From contig CM028332.1 of the NCBI GenBank assembly GCA_016647705.1, forward strand, positions 28,773,300 to 28,837,299: 64,000 nt of DNA, in the 5' to 3' direction. The DNA is from Eucommia ulmoides. Lineage: Eukaryota > Streptophyta > Magnoliopsida > Garryales > Eucommiaceae. Position 1 is the stretch's first letter; every line of letters begins with the position of its first letter. Below the pieces are notes generated by a model that made no database searches, was not told where the DNA came from, and saw only the letters and a program-made list of their open reading frames with translations. Shown in pieces: positions 12,423 to 22,640 of this stretch. Position numbers and translations under genes: made by a program.

Positions 12423-12655
12423 CAGTACGCATCTCAGAATTCGTTCTTTCCTGAGGACGGTGTCTTTCGTGAGCGAGAGAGAAGAGAAAATTTGAGCAAC
12501 AGCGATTCTTTCGAGTGACGATCGGAAGGAATCGAACGACAGCGATCCTTCATCGATTTCACCTCCATGGCCAAGCTATCGAGCTCCAACAGTGGTGATA
12601 AAGATGGATTCGACATATTCTCGAACACTCCGACTTGCTTAAGGTTCGTTTTGAA
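12423..12655 (+). other. Exon-1-like fragment inside the inverted-repeat element
   Basis: This GC-richer block differs from the surrounding repeats. A leader-like stretch with gagcgagagagaagagaa leads to an ATG at 12567 in a good plant context (cctccATGGCC). The frame reads MAKLSSSNSGDKDGFDIFSN and continues a few codons to a possible splice donor, cttaag|gttcgt, near 12642. Beyond it lies repeat sequence. I do not recognise the product. It could be a host gene's first exon captured by the transposon or the 5' part of a lost element gene. Confidence 0.35.
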
Positions 12656-13290
12656 GTATGGAATTAGGTTTTTGGAATTGGAATTGATAACCGTTTATTT
12701 AGTTTTTCTGTTCTCTGTTTTTTGTTTATGGAAACAAAAAATATATATTTTTACTCTGTTCCTGGGTTTTTAGAACAAATTTCAGGGAACTGAGTAGAAC
12801 TGTTCCTACCTTTTTGTGTTCTGTGAATTTCAGGAACTGAAACACTGAACAAATGCTACTTTTTGAAATTGAGGTTTTGGAGTTAGAATTGGGGCTTATT
12901 CAGTGTCTGTTTGTTTAGTGTTTGTGTCCCCTGTTTTCTGCTTATGGAAACAAAACGAAATTATGTTTTACTTTGTTCCCGGGTTTTTGGAGCAAATTTC
13001 GGGGAACAGTCCATAACTGTTCCCAGTTTCTATTTCTGTTCTGTGAGGTTTGGGAACAAAAACACTAAACCAACCTTACTTTTTGAATTGAGATTTTGGA
13101 GTTGGAATTGAGAGCTATTTCGACCCCTTTTTTTTTAGTGTTTCTGTTCCCAAATAACTGTTTCTATTCTAGACACTCTTGGAACAGAATAAAAAAAGTG
13201 GGGACAGTTCTGTTCTATTTTCTAAATTTGTTCAAAATATCTGGGAATAGAAACACTGAACAAATGCCTCTAAACTTATTCCCGATTTCA
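12655..13290. repeat. Tandem array of about three 205-218-bp foldback units
   Basis: Three successive units begin near 12665, 12874 and 13092, each with ttttggagttggaattg-like text. Within each unit gtttagtgtttctgttccc is mirrored by gggaacaaaaacactaaac, so every unit is itself a small inverted repeat. Apparent ORFs (12567-13341, plus strand, several frames) beyond the exon-like block come from this repeat. Confidence 0.65.
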
Positions 13291-13979
13291 ATTCTAAAAT
13301 TTACATTCAATTATGCACTCCCAATTCCAAACACAGGTTAACGGTAGCCTTCACTCTTCAATTGGATCAATGATTTGAAGGCGACTACTATGCTCTTGAA
13401 ACTAGTTCGATTGTTTGAGGCAATTTTCAGATTAATTTAAGTTCAGAATTTATTTGGTTTATGTTTGATAGTTGTTTCATTTGGTTTATATTTGAATATT
13501 CTCTATTTTACTTTCATTTTTATTTATCGGTCATTTCAATATCATTTTTAATGCATTTTGTAGCCAAACGTATGAATGGTAATAACCATTCCAATATCAT
13601 GTTTAATCACGTTTGTCACCAAATATAGAAATGGTAATGGTCATTCTATTGCAATATCACATTTATTCCAACATCACACTCATTCCATTCTATTTCAGCA
13701 TACCAAATGTAGTGCTAAGATTTTGTTGTCTAAATGCTCGTAATAACAAAAGTCGAACTCGTTTGTGGATTATAAGAAGACCACACGACAAATTTCATTT
13801 TTTTTTGGATCTCAAGTTATTTTAAATGTCTACATGAATAGTCTTTATTTTACTAGGGGTGCATATTCTATTTTTATTTTTTATTTTTTAAATAAAAAAT
13901 GTTTAAATTCTTTAAATGTATAAAAAAATATGTACAAAAAAAATGTATAAAAAATATAATTCAAAAATAAGATTCTAAC
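13291..13979. other. Inner margin and right arm of the large TIR element, then AT-rich DNA
   Basis: 13291-13444 is unassigned sequence inside the inverted-repeat element. 13445-13714 is the right terminal repeat already described. 13715-13979 is AT-rich with no feature. Confidence 0.5.
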
Positions 13980-14314
13980 TGTTTGGTTAGTGTTTCTATC
14001 GTTCTGTTTTTACTTCCAATAAACTGAGATAGAATGAAAATTATATTTCCGTTCTGAATTATTTTGGAAATAGAAATATGTTTGGTAACGACCATTGTCC
14101 TGAAATTGTTTCTTTTAATTTATGAGAACATAAACAAGAAATATGTTTAGTTGCAATACTTGTTTTTTTTTTCTTTTTTCTATGGCCAACGTGATAGTGG
14201 TGGCCGGCGAAATGATAGTGAAAATAGTTTTTTGGGAATGAATAAGAATCAATATTTTTTTGTTTCTTAGATTCTTAAGTAATTAAGAAATAGTTTCAAA
14301 TTACTTTAAAAAAA

Positions 14315-14359
<45 letters not shown>

Positions 14360-15020
14360 TTACCAAATGCATTTATATACATTATCCCAAAAATTTGTGT
14401 GTGAACAGAAATCAGGAAACTATGGCCTAATTGTCCTTGGTGTCTTCCTACAATTATAACAACTAATCACGCCATCAATCCTATTAAGCTATTTAGTCAC
14501 CGTTTTAGGCAGGACTTACATGTAGACACAAAGTACACCATTAACCCAATTCGAGACCACCCTCCCGAATTTACAAAATGATTGGGGTTCAAATAGAGAT
14601 TAATTGTGGGGGAACCAATGTAAATAATATTTTAAACCTTTTTCTTCTAACTAAAAAAAAAAAAAAAACAGAAAAAAAAATCTAATTCTAATTCCAAGAT
14701 CGGCCCCATATTTCCTAGATTATCTCATGTTCTAATTTTTTGTTTTCCTAGGCATTACTGTTTTCGTTCTCTTAACAATTTGAGAAACAAAAAAATGATA
14801 ATTTTTATTCACTCTGACAAAACTATTCTCACTATCATCCGTTGGTCGCGGCCACCAGCCGACCATCATACATTTTTAAAAAAAAAATATTACAATCAAA
14901 TACGATTCCTATTTATGTGCTTATAAACTAAAAAAATAATTACGGGACATAAATCATTACCAAACTGAAATATTCCAGAAACATAATTCCCATCATATTT
15001 TATTTTTCTTTTTTTTGGTT
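13980..15020. mobile_element. Foldback (inverted-repeat) element
   Basis: It begins gtttggttagtgtttctatc. The segment with gtggccggcg and ggaatgaataagaatcaat (about 14160-14290) recurs in reverse complement at about 14750-14870, where it reads accagccgaccatcat on the plus strand. Arms of roughly 300-400 bp flank a unique centre at 14420-14700. The same sequence family recurs in direct orientation at 59.1-60.0 kb. No coding sequence is present. Confidence 0.55.
14317..14359. repeat. (TAA)n microsatellite
   Basis: About 14 uninterrupted TAA/AAT triplets inside the left arm of the foldback element. Confidence 0.95.
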
Positions 15021-15029
15021 TCTCAGAAT

Positions 15030-15215
15030 ATCCCCACACTACGATTGATAGAAATTAATCGCTCGAGATACTGTCAGACGTCAGAAGCGGAGACTTCGCC
15101 CAACAAAACACTTTTTATACACAACTCTCACGGATCGAACACGAGATGCTTGCTTAAAAAATTCAAACTCTTTTCATTTTGAGCAACTCATGTTGGTCAA
15201 TCAAATTCTATTCTA
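15030..15215 (-). mobile_element. Possible tRNA-derived SINE
   Basis: On the minus strand a B-box-like gtgttcgatcc (plus-strand ggatcgaacac near 15133) lies about 50 bp downstream of tgagttgctcaaaatg, which could be a degenerate A box. The minus-strand 3' side runs into an A-rich tail (complement of the T-rich run at 15005-15018). This pattern suits a polymerase III-derived SINE, but the A box is weak and no target duplication was identified. Confidence 0.3.
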
Positions 15216-16190
15216 TACCAAAAAAAACTCAAAAGGAAACATAAATAAAATTGTTAATTTGAAATATGCCTTGGTTCAAACGGCATAGGCATCTCTATAG
15301 GAGTATGAGAGGGACGCGTACATGTCTTCGAGCAAGAAGACGCCAAATATAAGACCCCAAAAAGACAACGACGTCAAAAAGAGGAACAACCACTCTCCCT
15401 CTCCCTCTCTTATTACAACACTGCACTGCAGCAGTTCATTTTTAGAGAGAGAGAGGTGGGGGGACCTACTCTGCCATGGACTTTGACTCCAGCAGTGTGT
15501 GCACACAGAACCCAACGACAGCCAAATTCCAATTGTGCCCTCCCAACCTCCCCGGAATCACACTGCCGTCTCCGACGCCACGTGGAAGACGAATCCCCCC
15601 GACGTCGTTTTAGTCGCCGGAGTGGGGGACCTGAACCGAACTGGGTGGTCAATGGTCTTATTTTGCTTTGGCATGCAGTCTTTAAAAAGTTTTTCTTCAA
15701 AAGAAGAAAAATTAAAATCTCCAATTTCTTTTTCACAAATAAAAAATAATAAATTAAAGAACAGTAAAAAGAAGAGAGAGCTCAGAGCAGTGCATCTTTT
15801 CTTTTGCTTTCTCTTCTTTTGATGTGGGGCTTTGAATTCTTCCTCTGCCCACCCCCCTCTTTCTCTGCAATCAAAACAAAACATATGACCACCCTCTCTC
15901 TCTTCACACTTGTCTATTCTAGCGAGAGAGAGGGATGCTGGGTCCATTGCTGCAACATATTTTCCATATCCAGCGAAAAGATAAATTCAACAACTCAAAT
16001 CCAGCTTTTTCCTTGTAATAAAACTGTACATTTTTCTTATTCAAAATCCCACCATCCTAATTTTTAAACCCAGAGGGAGGAAACATCTGCTGCTCTGTTT
16101 CTCTCTCATAGTAAAACCCTACTACTCACTCTCTTCACATCCTTTCCTTTCGTTACAAATAATTCCCCAAAAAAAACCATTAAGAAAACA
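15216..16190 (+). promoter_or_regulatory. Leader/promoter-like tract downstream of the kinase gene
   Basis: This block is GC- and pyrimidine-richer than the intergenic DNA and contains several ctctctctct tracts (15397-15410, 15893-15902, 16096-16110). A perfect G-box CACGTG lies at 15579-15584, and a further ACGT core (gacgtcg) at 15601. Overlapping low-complexity frames exist on both strands (for example 15558-15947, minus) but none has a recognisable domain. The composition resembles a plant promoter plus 5' leader reading rightward. It may also include the far 3' flank of the minus-strand kinase. Confidence 0.35.
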
Positions 16191-16269
16191 TCAATATATA
16201 GAATTACCCCCACATAAATTTACAAAAAAAAAAAAAAAAAAGAATTCACCCCTCCAAATCCAATACTCC

Positions 16270-16452
16270 ATGGCTGAGCCTCTGGAAAAAAAAAAAAAAA
16301 AATCAGCCGCCACCACCACCATCTCCGCCGCCCGGATGCGGAATTCCTGCAAGGTGATATCCATAAATAGATTTCCGAAATTCATTAATTTTTTTTATCA
16401 ACCGTCCTCTACGAAGATTCTGCCAATGAAATCTCGAAATCTCTTGGAATAA
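16270..16452 (+). other. Short ORF with strong start context, antisense to the kinase 3' end
   Basis: ATG at 16270 sits in tactccATGGCTGAG, close to the plant consensus. The frame starts MAEPLEKKKKKSAATTT and has a possible splice donor (gcaag|gtgata) near 16352. It then runs on into the antisense of the kinase last exon. The upstream CT-rich leader makes it look like the first exon of a rightward gene. No downstream exons can be found because the minus-strand kinase occupies the region. It may be a truncated gene start or chance. Confidence 0.25.
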
Positions 16453-19400
16453 AGTTTTGGATCGACGGCTGAGATCGAAGACGGATCGGCCTGTAATGAT
16501 TTGTAGGCATGCTCGAGCTTCTTGGTAATGTCGTAGTCTTGTAAGATGTCGATGATCCCGAAATAGAGGACCACTTCGTAGGTTTCGCCATTCCGGGAAG
16601 CTGCCGTCGCGGAATTTCCAAAACCTCCAAGAGCATATTGGTCAAAATCACTCCTCCTCGCCACTCTTTCCGCCCTCCCGGGCATATTTGCCCCCAACCT
16701 TATCAACGGTTTCCTAAAAACCGAAACAATATTCGAAATCAAATTTGGTATTATTATTATCATTACCAAACTCCCATTTCAATGAATTTCAATAGTTGAC
16801 ATTAACTATATGTTGAATTCAAATTTGATATCAGAGTTTCATTCAACTAAAACTAAAATGCTAATAATGAATATCTATAAAACACCCAAAGGATCTTATG
16901 TCCCCACAAGAAACTGCACTCAAATTATTCCAACCACCATATCAACAAATTCAATAGGAGAGAAATCATTGAAGATCATCTACACGGCTACACCATAAAA
17001 AGGCAAGGCTCAACCACGAACTATTTCTTCCAATTATTGCTTGAAAGATGGAAATCCTTAGGTGGCATTTAGTTGGTTTTTCCGTGTTTCTGATACCGAA
17101 ACTTTTAATTTAAGAAATCTACTAACAGAACACCTTGGTTTCAAGTTTTCTGAGAATAGTAAAAAAAAAAAAAAAAAAGGCTAACCAAACGCCACCTTAT
17201 TGATGGCATTCAAAAGTTTTGAACATATTCAAGAGTTTTGAACTAGTGAAAATGAACATACCGGCCAGCCAATATCCGATCCATGTCTTGTAGCTCTGCT
17301 TCAAGGAAGCGACAGCCACGCATGAGCTTTTCGTTTAGATAAGAATCCTTCTTTCCTGATACATTTATTTCAGCATTAGTATTTATTCCAGCCCCCAAAT
17401 TTATTTATTTAAAAAATAAAATTATAAAAAAGGGAGAAATTTTGAAATACCGGTTCGCAATAAAAACGGCGACAAACCCATTTTGTCACCCGTATTGTCA
17501 TCGCGAAAATGAATTCCAACCAAAAGACTGTAATCCATGATTCTCACGGCCTCCAAGAACTCACAATCTCGATCAATTTGTCTGAGAAAATACTCAATTA
17601 AATTAAAATAATTTTTGAGTTAAATAAATATTAAAATTTCACTTTTTCTTCATTTTTTTTGAAGTGATAGAAAACTAACTTGATTAATTCTTGGAACCAA
17701 TTTCTTTGTAGGCGAAACACAAAATTGAGGTCAAGGTCTTTTAGTGTGGTGGTCTCATCAATCTCTCCCTCGGGCTTATCCGTTGTTCGTCCATGGGAAG
17801 ACCCTTTTAGATCGAATCGTCTATGAATTCGATACTCCGAGCAGAACAAATTTCCCATCACAATAAACCGCGTCTAATTTCAAATAAAATATATTTACTA
17901 CGCGTGACAAAAATAAATAATGGAATTTTTGTCCAAGAAAATCGCGTACCTTGAGGCCACCAACTGGTTTAACACAATGAACACCAAAGAATTTTGTCAC
18001 TAGAGAATTTTCGTAGCGACAAACATGCTGATAATAACTCGGAAGCATCTTAATAAGAACCTGAAAAATAGATTAAAAATCTTGAGTTGACTTGATGCAA
18101 TTGGTAACATTTGACTTTTCTAGTTGAGTTCAACCCTTTTTCTTCATGAAATTTTAATTTTAGATACGTAACAAGAGAAACAAACATGCTGACAATAAAC
18201 TCAGAAGCATCTTAGTAAGAACCTGAAAAATAGGTTAACAAACTTGAATTTCGTCTAAACGCACTTGACCACATGAAAATTATCTATAGTTGAATTCAAC
18301 TCTTTTTCTTCATGAATTTAATCACAGAAATGTACCTAGAGGATTTTCGAAGTGAAAAACTCCGAAACATCTTAATAAGAACCTTAAAATAGATTGACAA
18401 TCTTGAATTCAACTCCTTGTCCATAGTTGAATTCAACCCTTTTTCCATTAAAATTTAATTGTAGAAATGTGACTAAATAATGTTTGGAGGGCCAAACTTA
18501 AAAAAAAAATATTAATAAGAACCTAGAAATAGATAATCAATCTTGAATTTAGACTCAATGCAATTGACCACATTGGAAAATTGTCTATAGTTGAATTCAA
18601 CCCTTATTTCATCATGAAAAAAAGGATTAAAATCGGGTGAGAAAACAAACCTTGACTTCAGATTTCTTCACCGTTTTGATCATAAATCGATCATCCTGAG
18701 TCAAGTAAAAGAAACTCCCACTTTTGCCAGGAGAAGAAAGCTCCCTAAGAGCATCATTCCCACAAATGGCTAACATATAATCAGCAGGATCTACTTCGAA
18801 TAGCTCCCTCAAGTGTCTGAATAAAACCCAAATTTTAATATTAAGATGCTAATTAATCGATTGAAAAGACATAGAAATCGGATATAAATAAATCTTCAAT
18901 TGAGTACCTAAACACCACCGGACAGTAGTCTTTCCACCGGAACTCCGGTGATTGATGTGGCGGAGTAACCTTCGATCCTTCTGTCGGAAACCTAGTCCAG
19001 AATTTTTCCTTGGGATCGAAATCGCTCAATTTAAGGTCCCGGAGAATTGAAGCATGTTTTCCAATTGAATATCTACAAGAAATTAATAAAAATATTGAAT
19101 AAAATCAGCAGGAAGCCAGGAACTGCGATAAGAAAATCAACCAAGAAAATTATATCGAAAATTACCTAATACCCAGCTGGAGATTGAGCATTAGATCGTA
19201 ATTCTTGTGTCCTTTGGATATTGCTTGCCCTGGTTTCTTCACTTCGCCATTGAAGCAGCATGGATTTCTCCGGAATTGTTTATTCCCATTACAGTCGAAC
19301 CCTGAACTGTCCCTGTAAAACAATGAAGCCTCTACATTATCGATTATATCGCAGGTGATGTCGCCAGCTTCACCGTCGGAATCCCAGATGCAGATCCTCG

Positions 19401-20334
19401 GGAAACTCCTTTCCGTCAAGCTACCTCTAGACCCATCCACCGACGACCTCTTCTTCGCCGCCGGCGCAATCAAGCCACAATTCTCCTCCATTAATGGCAG
19501 CGAGAGCTTTTGATTAAACTCGAATTTCTCCTCCTTCATATTACCTGGATAACAAGCCCCGTCGGGCCAACCGAAGGACCCATTTCTTTTTGGAACCCCA
19601 TTTTCCCAATTTCCTTCGAATTTGTTCCCGTTTGCCCAAATCAAAACTCCCTTACCGTTAATCACCCCGTTTCTCCATTCCCCATTGTACTGATTCCCAT
19701 TCTTCCACACGTACTTTCCCTGTCCGTCCTGTAGGTTCCTTTTCCACAAGCCTTCGTAGTAATCTCCATTGCTGTAATGTTTCTTCCCGTACCCATGTTT
19801 CCGATCGCCGGACCAGGAACCCTTGTAGGTATCTCCGTCGGCACCTGTAAAAGTCCCGAACCCTTCCATTCTTCCCGACTTGAAGTCGCCCTCGAAGGTA
19901 GCTCCCGATGGCCAAGAGAACCTCCCTTTCCCGGAGGCCTTACCTCTCTTCCACTCGCCTTCGTACATGCACCCGTCGGTCCAAAGGTACTTCCCGGATC
20001 CGTGAGGCACGTTGCCGGAAAAGGTCCCGATGTACAGATCGCCGTTGGGAAGGCGTTTCTCGACGGTGTTAGTAGTGCGATGTGTGGAAACAGTACGACA
20101 ACCGATTGTAGTGCCAATCGAAGAAGTGGGTGTGACCCTTCTGCTCGTGGCTTGGGATCGACTCCGGCTACCCACAATCGGCGGCAAGGCAATGGACCTG
20201 GTCTTGGCCTTCTCCTCAGCTCCTCTGCCGCTAACCTCAGCTCTTCCCACCTCTTCCTCCGCCTTGCTTTTCTTGGATTTCAATTCGTCAATTGATGTCT
20301 CTGATGGTATCAGTAGCAGCAACGGTTCTGGCAT
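16398..20334 (-). CDS. PIP5K: Phosphatidylinositol-4-phosphate 5-kinase with MORN repeats
   Basis: Phosphorylates PI4P at the inositol 5 position to make PI(4,5)P2, normally at the plasma membrane, a lipid signal for vesicle traffic, actin and tip growth. Exons on the minus strand: 20334-19166, 19072-18908, 18816-18651, 18060-17950, 17873-17680, 17581-17451, 17355-17262, 16713-16398. All introns are GT-AG and the joined frame is 781 codons with no stop, a usual family length. Residues 1-95 are a variable basic/serine-rich region. About 97-266 are seven 23-residue MORN repeats plus a partial eighth. The lipid-kinase domain spans about 375-781. Landmarks are [25 protein letters not shown] at 558, MDYSLLVG at 617, IID at 730-732 and the activation loop [13 protein letters not shown] near 737-749. 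Plant type B; the sequence most resembles the PIP5K4/5/6 group (recall, not a search). All catalytic motifs are intact. Confidence 0.95.
16714..17261 (-). other. Kinase intron 7 (longest 3' intron)
   Basis: A 548-bp GT-AG intron between the exon ending ILAG and the last exon. It holds an 18-base A run near 17161-17178 next to gctaaccaaacgccacc and, on the other side, ggtggcatttagttggttt. This short inverted repeat suggests a small MITE at about 17060-17200. No coding content is present. Confidence 0.5.
18016..18620 (-). repeat. Tandem partial copies of exon 4 and its acceptor inside intron 3
   Basis: The plus-strand text acaaacatgctgataataac + tcggaagcatcttaataag + aacctgaaaaatag spans the true exon 4 start and its splice acceptor (18019-18071). 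It recurs, with changes, at about 18181-18233. More degraded forms are at about 18335-18385 and 18500-18532. Each is followed by related intron text such as tagttgaattcaaccc and ttcatgaa. The period is about 160-170 bp and 3.5 to 4 copies are visible. The 18181 copy keeps a plausible acceptor (tttttcag|gttctta on the minus strand) but its exon-like part is out of frame. Confidence 0.75.
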
Positions 20335-20760
20335 TTTACCAATATTTCTACTGTTCCCTCAACTGTTCGGCCGGAAATTAGGAGCCGGAAATACCAGATT
20401 CATGAACATTCCCGGCGGGCTACGCAATTACTGTTTTTGTAGTTGGGGATATTGTTCAAGTGGCTTGTCCTGGAAGAGGAGGTGCGGTGGGAATCCCAGA
20501 AACGGAGGGGTAGAGAGAGAGGGGAAATGTAGAGAGAGAAACAAGGAGAGCAAAAGAAGAATGGAGAGAGAAAGTGCGTGAGAGACTGTGAGGGTAATAA
20601 GTTTTCTTTTGTTCCCTTCGGACTGCGAGTAGAGAGAGAGAGTGATAGGGGGAGAGAGAGGGAGTAATGAGCCGGCATTGCGTTGCATCGCCTTGGGAAA
20701 CGTTGCCTTAACAGTGCAAGTATTGTAGAGGCCTTTTAACATTTTTATGCCGAGTATACC
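20335..20760 (-). promoter_or_regulatory. Kinase 5' leader and proximal promoter with upstream ORFs
   Basis: Read on the minus strand this is a CT-rich leader (ctctctctct tracts at 20510-20660), typical of plant 5' UTRs. The kinase ATG at 20334 is in context gtaaaATGCC, with A at -3. A 16-codon upstream ORF lies at 20409-20359 with two ATGs (MFMNLVFPAP...), ending 25 bp before the kinase start. A longer frame (20678-20400) starts further up. If transcription begins beyond 20410, the short uORF would be in the mRNA. The transcription start cannot be fixed from sequence. Confidence 0.45.
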
Positions 20761-21430
20761 CTTAATGCAATTGGTGAATAGTCATAATTTACCTCATTTA
20801 AATTTTAAATTTAATATAAATATTTTCATTTTCTGTTTTAATATTCTATTTTATTTGAAATTAAATATTTTTAATTAAGATGCCACATCACCCTCTACCG
20901 CCAGCCATGGTGCCTCACGACTTTCTGTCACCAAAATTCAACCATCGGTTGTCGGAAGTTTTGAACGACTGAGATCCGAAAAAATTAGTTCAACATGGTT
21001 AAAAAATAAAAATAGGTGAATATAATTAAAAGTAATTTCGTCAACCGGTAACCAAAGTTTCGCCAATTAAAAGTGGCCGAAATTCGACAGCGGATTAGCG
21101 GTTGGTGACGCAACCCTAATTGAAATATTAATATTTCCATAAATTTTACTAAATTGGACTAAAATTAAAATAGTTATTTATTTTGAAATTTTTTATTAAT
21201 TTAGTGTCATTATCAAAAAATTTCACAAACTACCCTCTAACTTAATTATATATTCTAATCAGTTAAAAAAAATATGGATTACCAGGGTAATTATCACTAT
21301 CAAATTAATTAGTGACAATTATTAATAAAGTATTATCATTATATTTACAGCCTATTGCTTCTTATTTTATTCTTAATTTTAAAAAAGTCTCATACACAAT
21401 TGCAACTTGTATTTTAATCGAGCATATTAA
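20761..21430. other. AT-rich intergenic DNA upstream of the kinase
   Basis: There is no open frame of interest. 20880-21130 is slightly GC-richer (gatgccacatcaccctctac; gccgaaattcgac) and may be an old repeat, but I cannot classify it. Confidence 0.4.
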
Positions 21431-21439
21431 AAAATAAAA

Positions 21440-22640
21440 AAAAAAATCAACCAATCCCAATTTTAGCGTAAAACTAGCAATTAAATCCACATATTTGAAA
21501 ATAAACCAAATAATCCCAATCTATAGATTTTTCGAACCATCTAGTCCCAAATTACCCCTACATGATTCTCGCTTTTATAGCTTCCTTATTTGGATATTTC
21601 ACACAAAATCATTTTATTCAAATCAAAATAATTTTTATTGTACATTTTTTTTTTTATGATATAATTATATATTTAGATTCGCCTAAATAAAATCTTCAAA
21701 ATGATATCGCATTCAATATTTTTTTTTTATTAGTTTCGGATTCGTGTTACATTCAACATAAATGTTAGATGTAACATTATTATTATTATATGGATGTTAC
21801 ATGTAATATTACTATTACACCATGTTACATGTAACATTTATACTTGTTACGATATTCGATTCAACATAGGCAATGTTACATTTCACATGCAATATGCTCG
21901 TTGTATATGGAATATAACATTATTTGTATTGCCTATAACATTTTATATTTACTACCAACACATATATCCTCTTTTGCGTGTGAATGTAACATTACTTGTG
22001 TTGAATCGTATTTCATGTAGATGTTACATGTAACATCTTATAATTCGTAGAAAATTAAAAAAAAAAAAAAAATCTAGAAGTAACCATGTGGAATGTGAAA
22101 ACTGAAAACTAATAAAAAAAAATAGTGAATTTGATATCGTTTTATGTGTGGAATGTAACATTGTTTGTAATATTTTCTATTTATTGTCAACACAGATATC
22201 ATCTTTTGTGTAGGAATGTAACATTGCCTATGTTGAATCGTATTTTATATAGATGTTACATGTAACATCTTATAATTCATAGAAAACTAAAAAATTTGGA
22301 AGTACCCATGTGGAATGTAATATGAATGTGAAAACTGAAAACTAATGAAAAAAATAGCGAATTTGATGTCATTTTGAAGATCTTATTTAAACGAATCTGA
22401 ATATATAATTATATTGTAAAAAAAAATGTGTACAACAATAGTTATTTATATTTTAATAAATAGTTATCTATTACCTAAATTAGCTCCGCAAGATAGGGAG
22501 GTATTATGTAGGCGCAATAATTTGGTGCATTTTCGTAAAAAAAGGCAAATGGACCGCTCGATACATGAAAAAACTAGTGGGTGTAATCGGTAGTTTCCAA
22601 TCGTTTTTTGGATCTCCCAGTAAGCGCCCCTAAAAAAAAT
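21440..22640. mobile_element. Inverted-repeat element rich in GTAACAT motifs
   Basis: The left part (about 21630-21720: tataattatatatttagatt, cgcctaaataaaatcttcaaaatgatatc) reappears in reverse complement at 22365-22440. The core boundaries are clear. Weaker mirror similarity extends to about 21440 and 22640. The interior has a tandem duplication of about 240 bp (copies from about 21980 and 22200). It also has many copies of the palindrome atgttacatgtaacat. No transposase is present. Long inverted repeats suggest a MULE-like non-autonomous element, but the superfamily is uncertain. Confidence 0.5.

Larger units (their letters stand above)
1880..13714. mobile_element. Large terminal-inverted-repeat element carrying nested insertions
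   Basis: The sequence at 1880-2150 reappears in reverse complement at about 13445-13714. Both arms share a start of the type tttggta(c/t)gctg, then gaatgagtgt, then ggtgacaaac(a/g)tgatta, then accgataaataaa. This identifies paired inverted repeats of roughly 270 bp with visible divergence. Three bases outside the arms are tta (1877-1879) and cta (13715-13717), a near-match only, so the target duplication is uncertain. No transposase is present. The interior holds a foldback array, a MITE with a retrotransposon inside, an exon-like fragment and a tandem array. Superfamily is unassigned; TTA-type target sites would suit PIF/Harbinger. Confidence 0.6.

Noticed and set aside
19662..20581. Long plus- and minus-strand alternative frames over kinase exon 1 (up to 189 aa)
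   Set aside because: Shadows of the MORN-repeat coding frame, whose periodic glycine codons keep other frames open.
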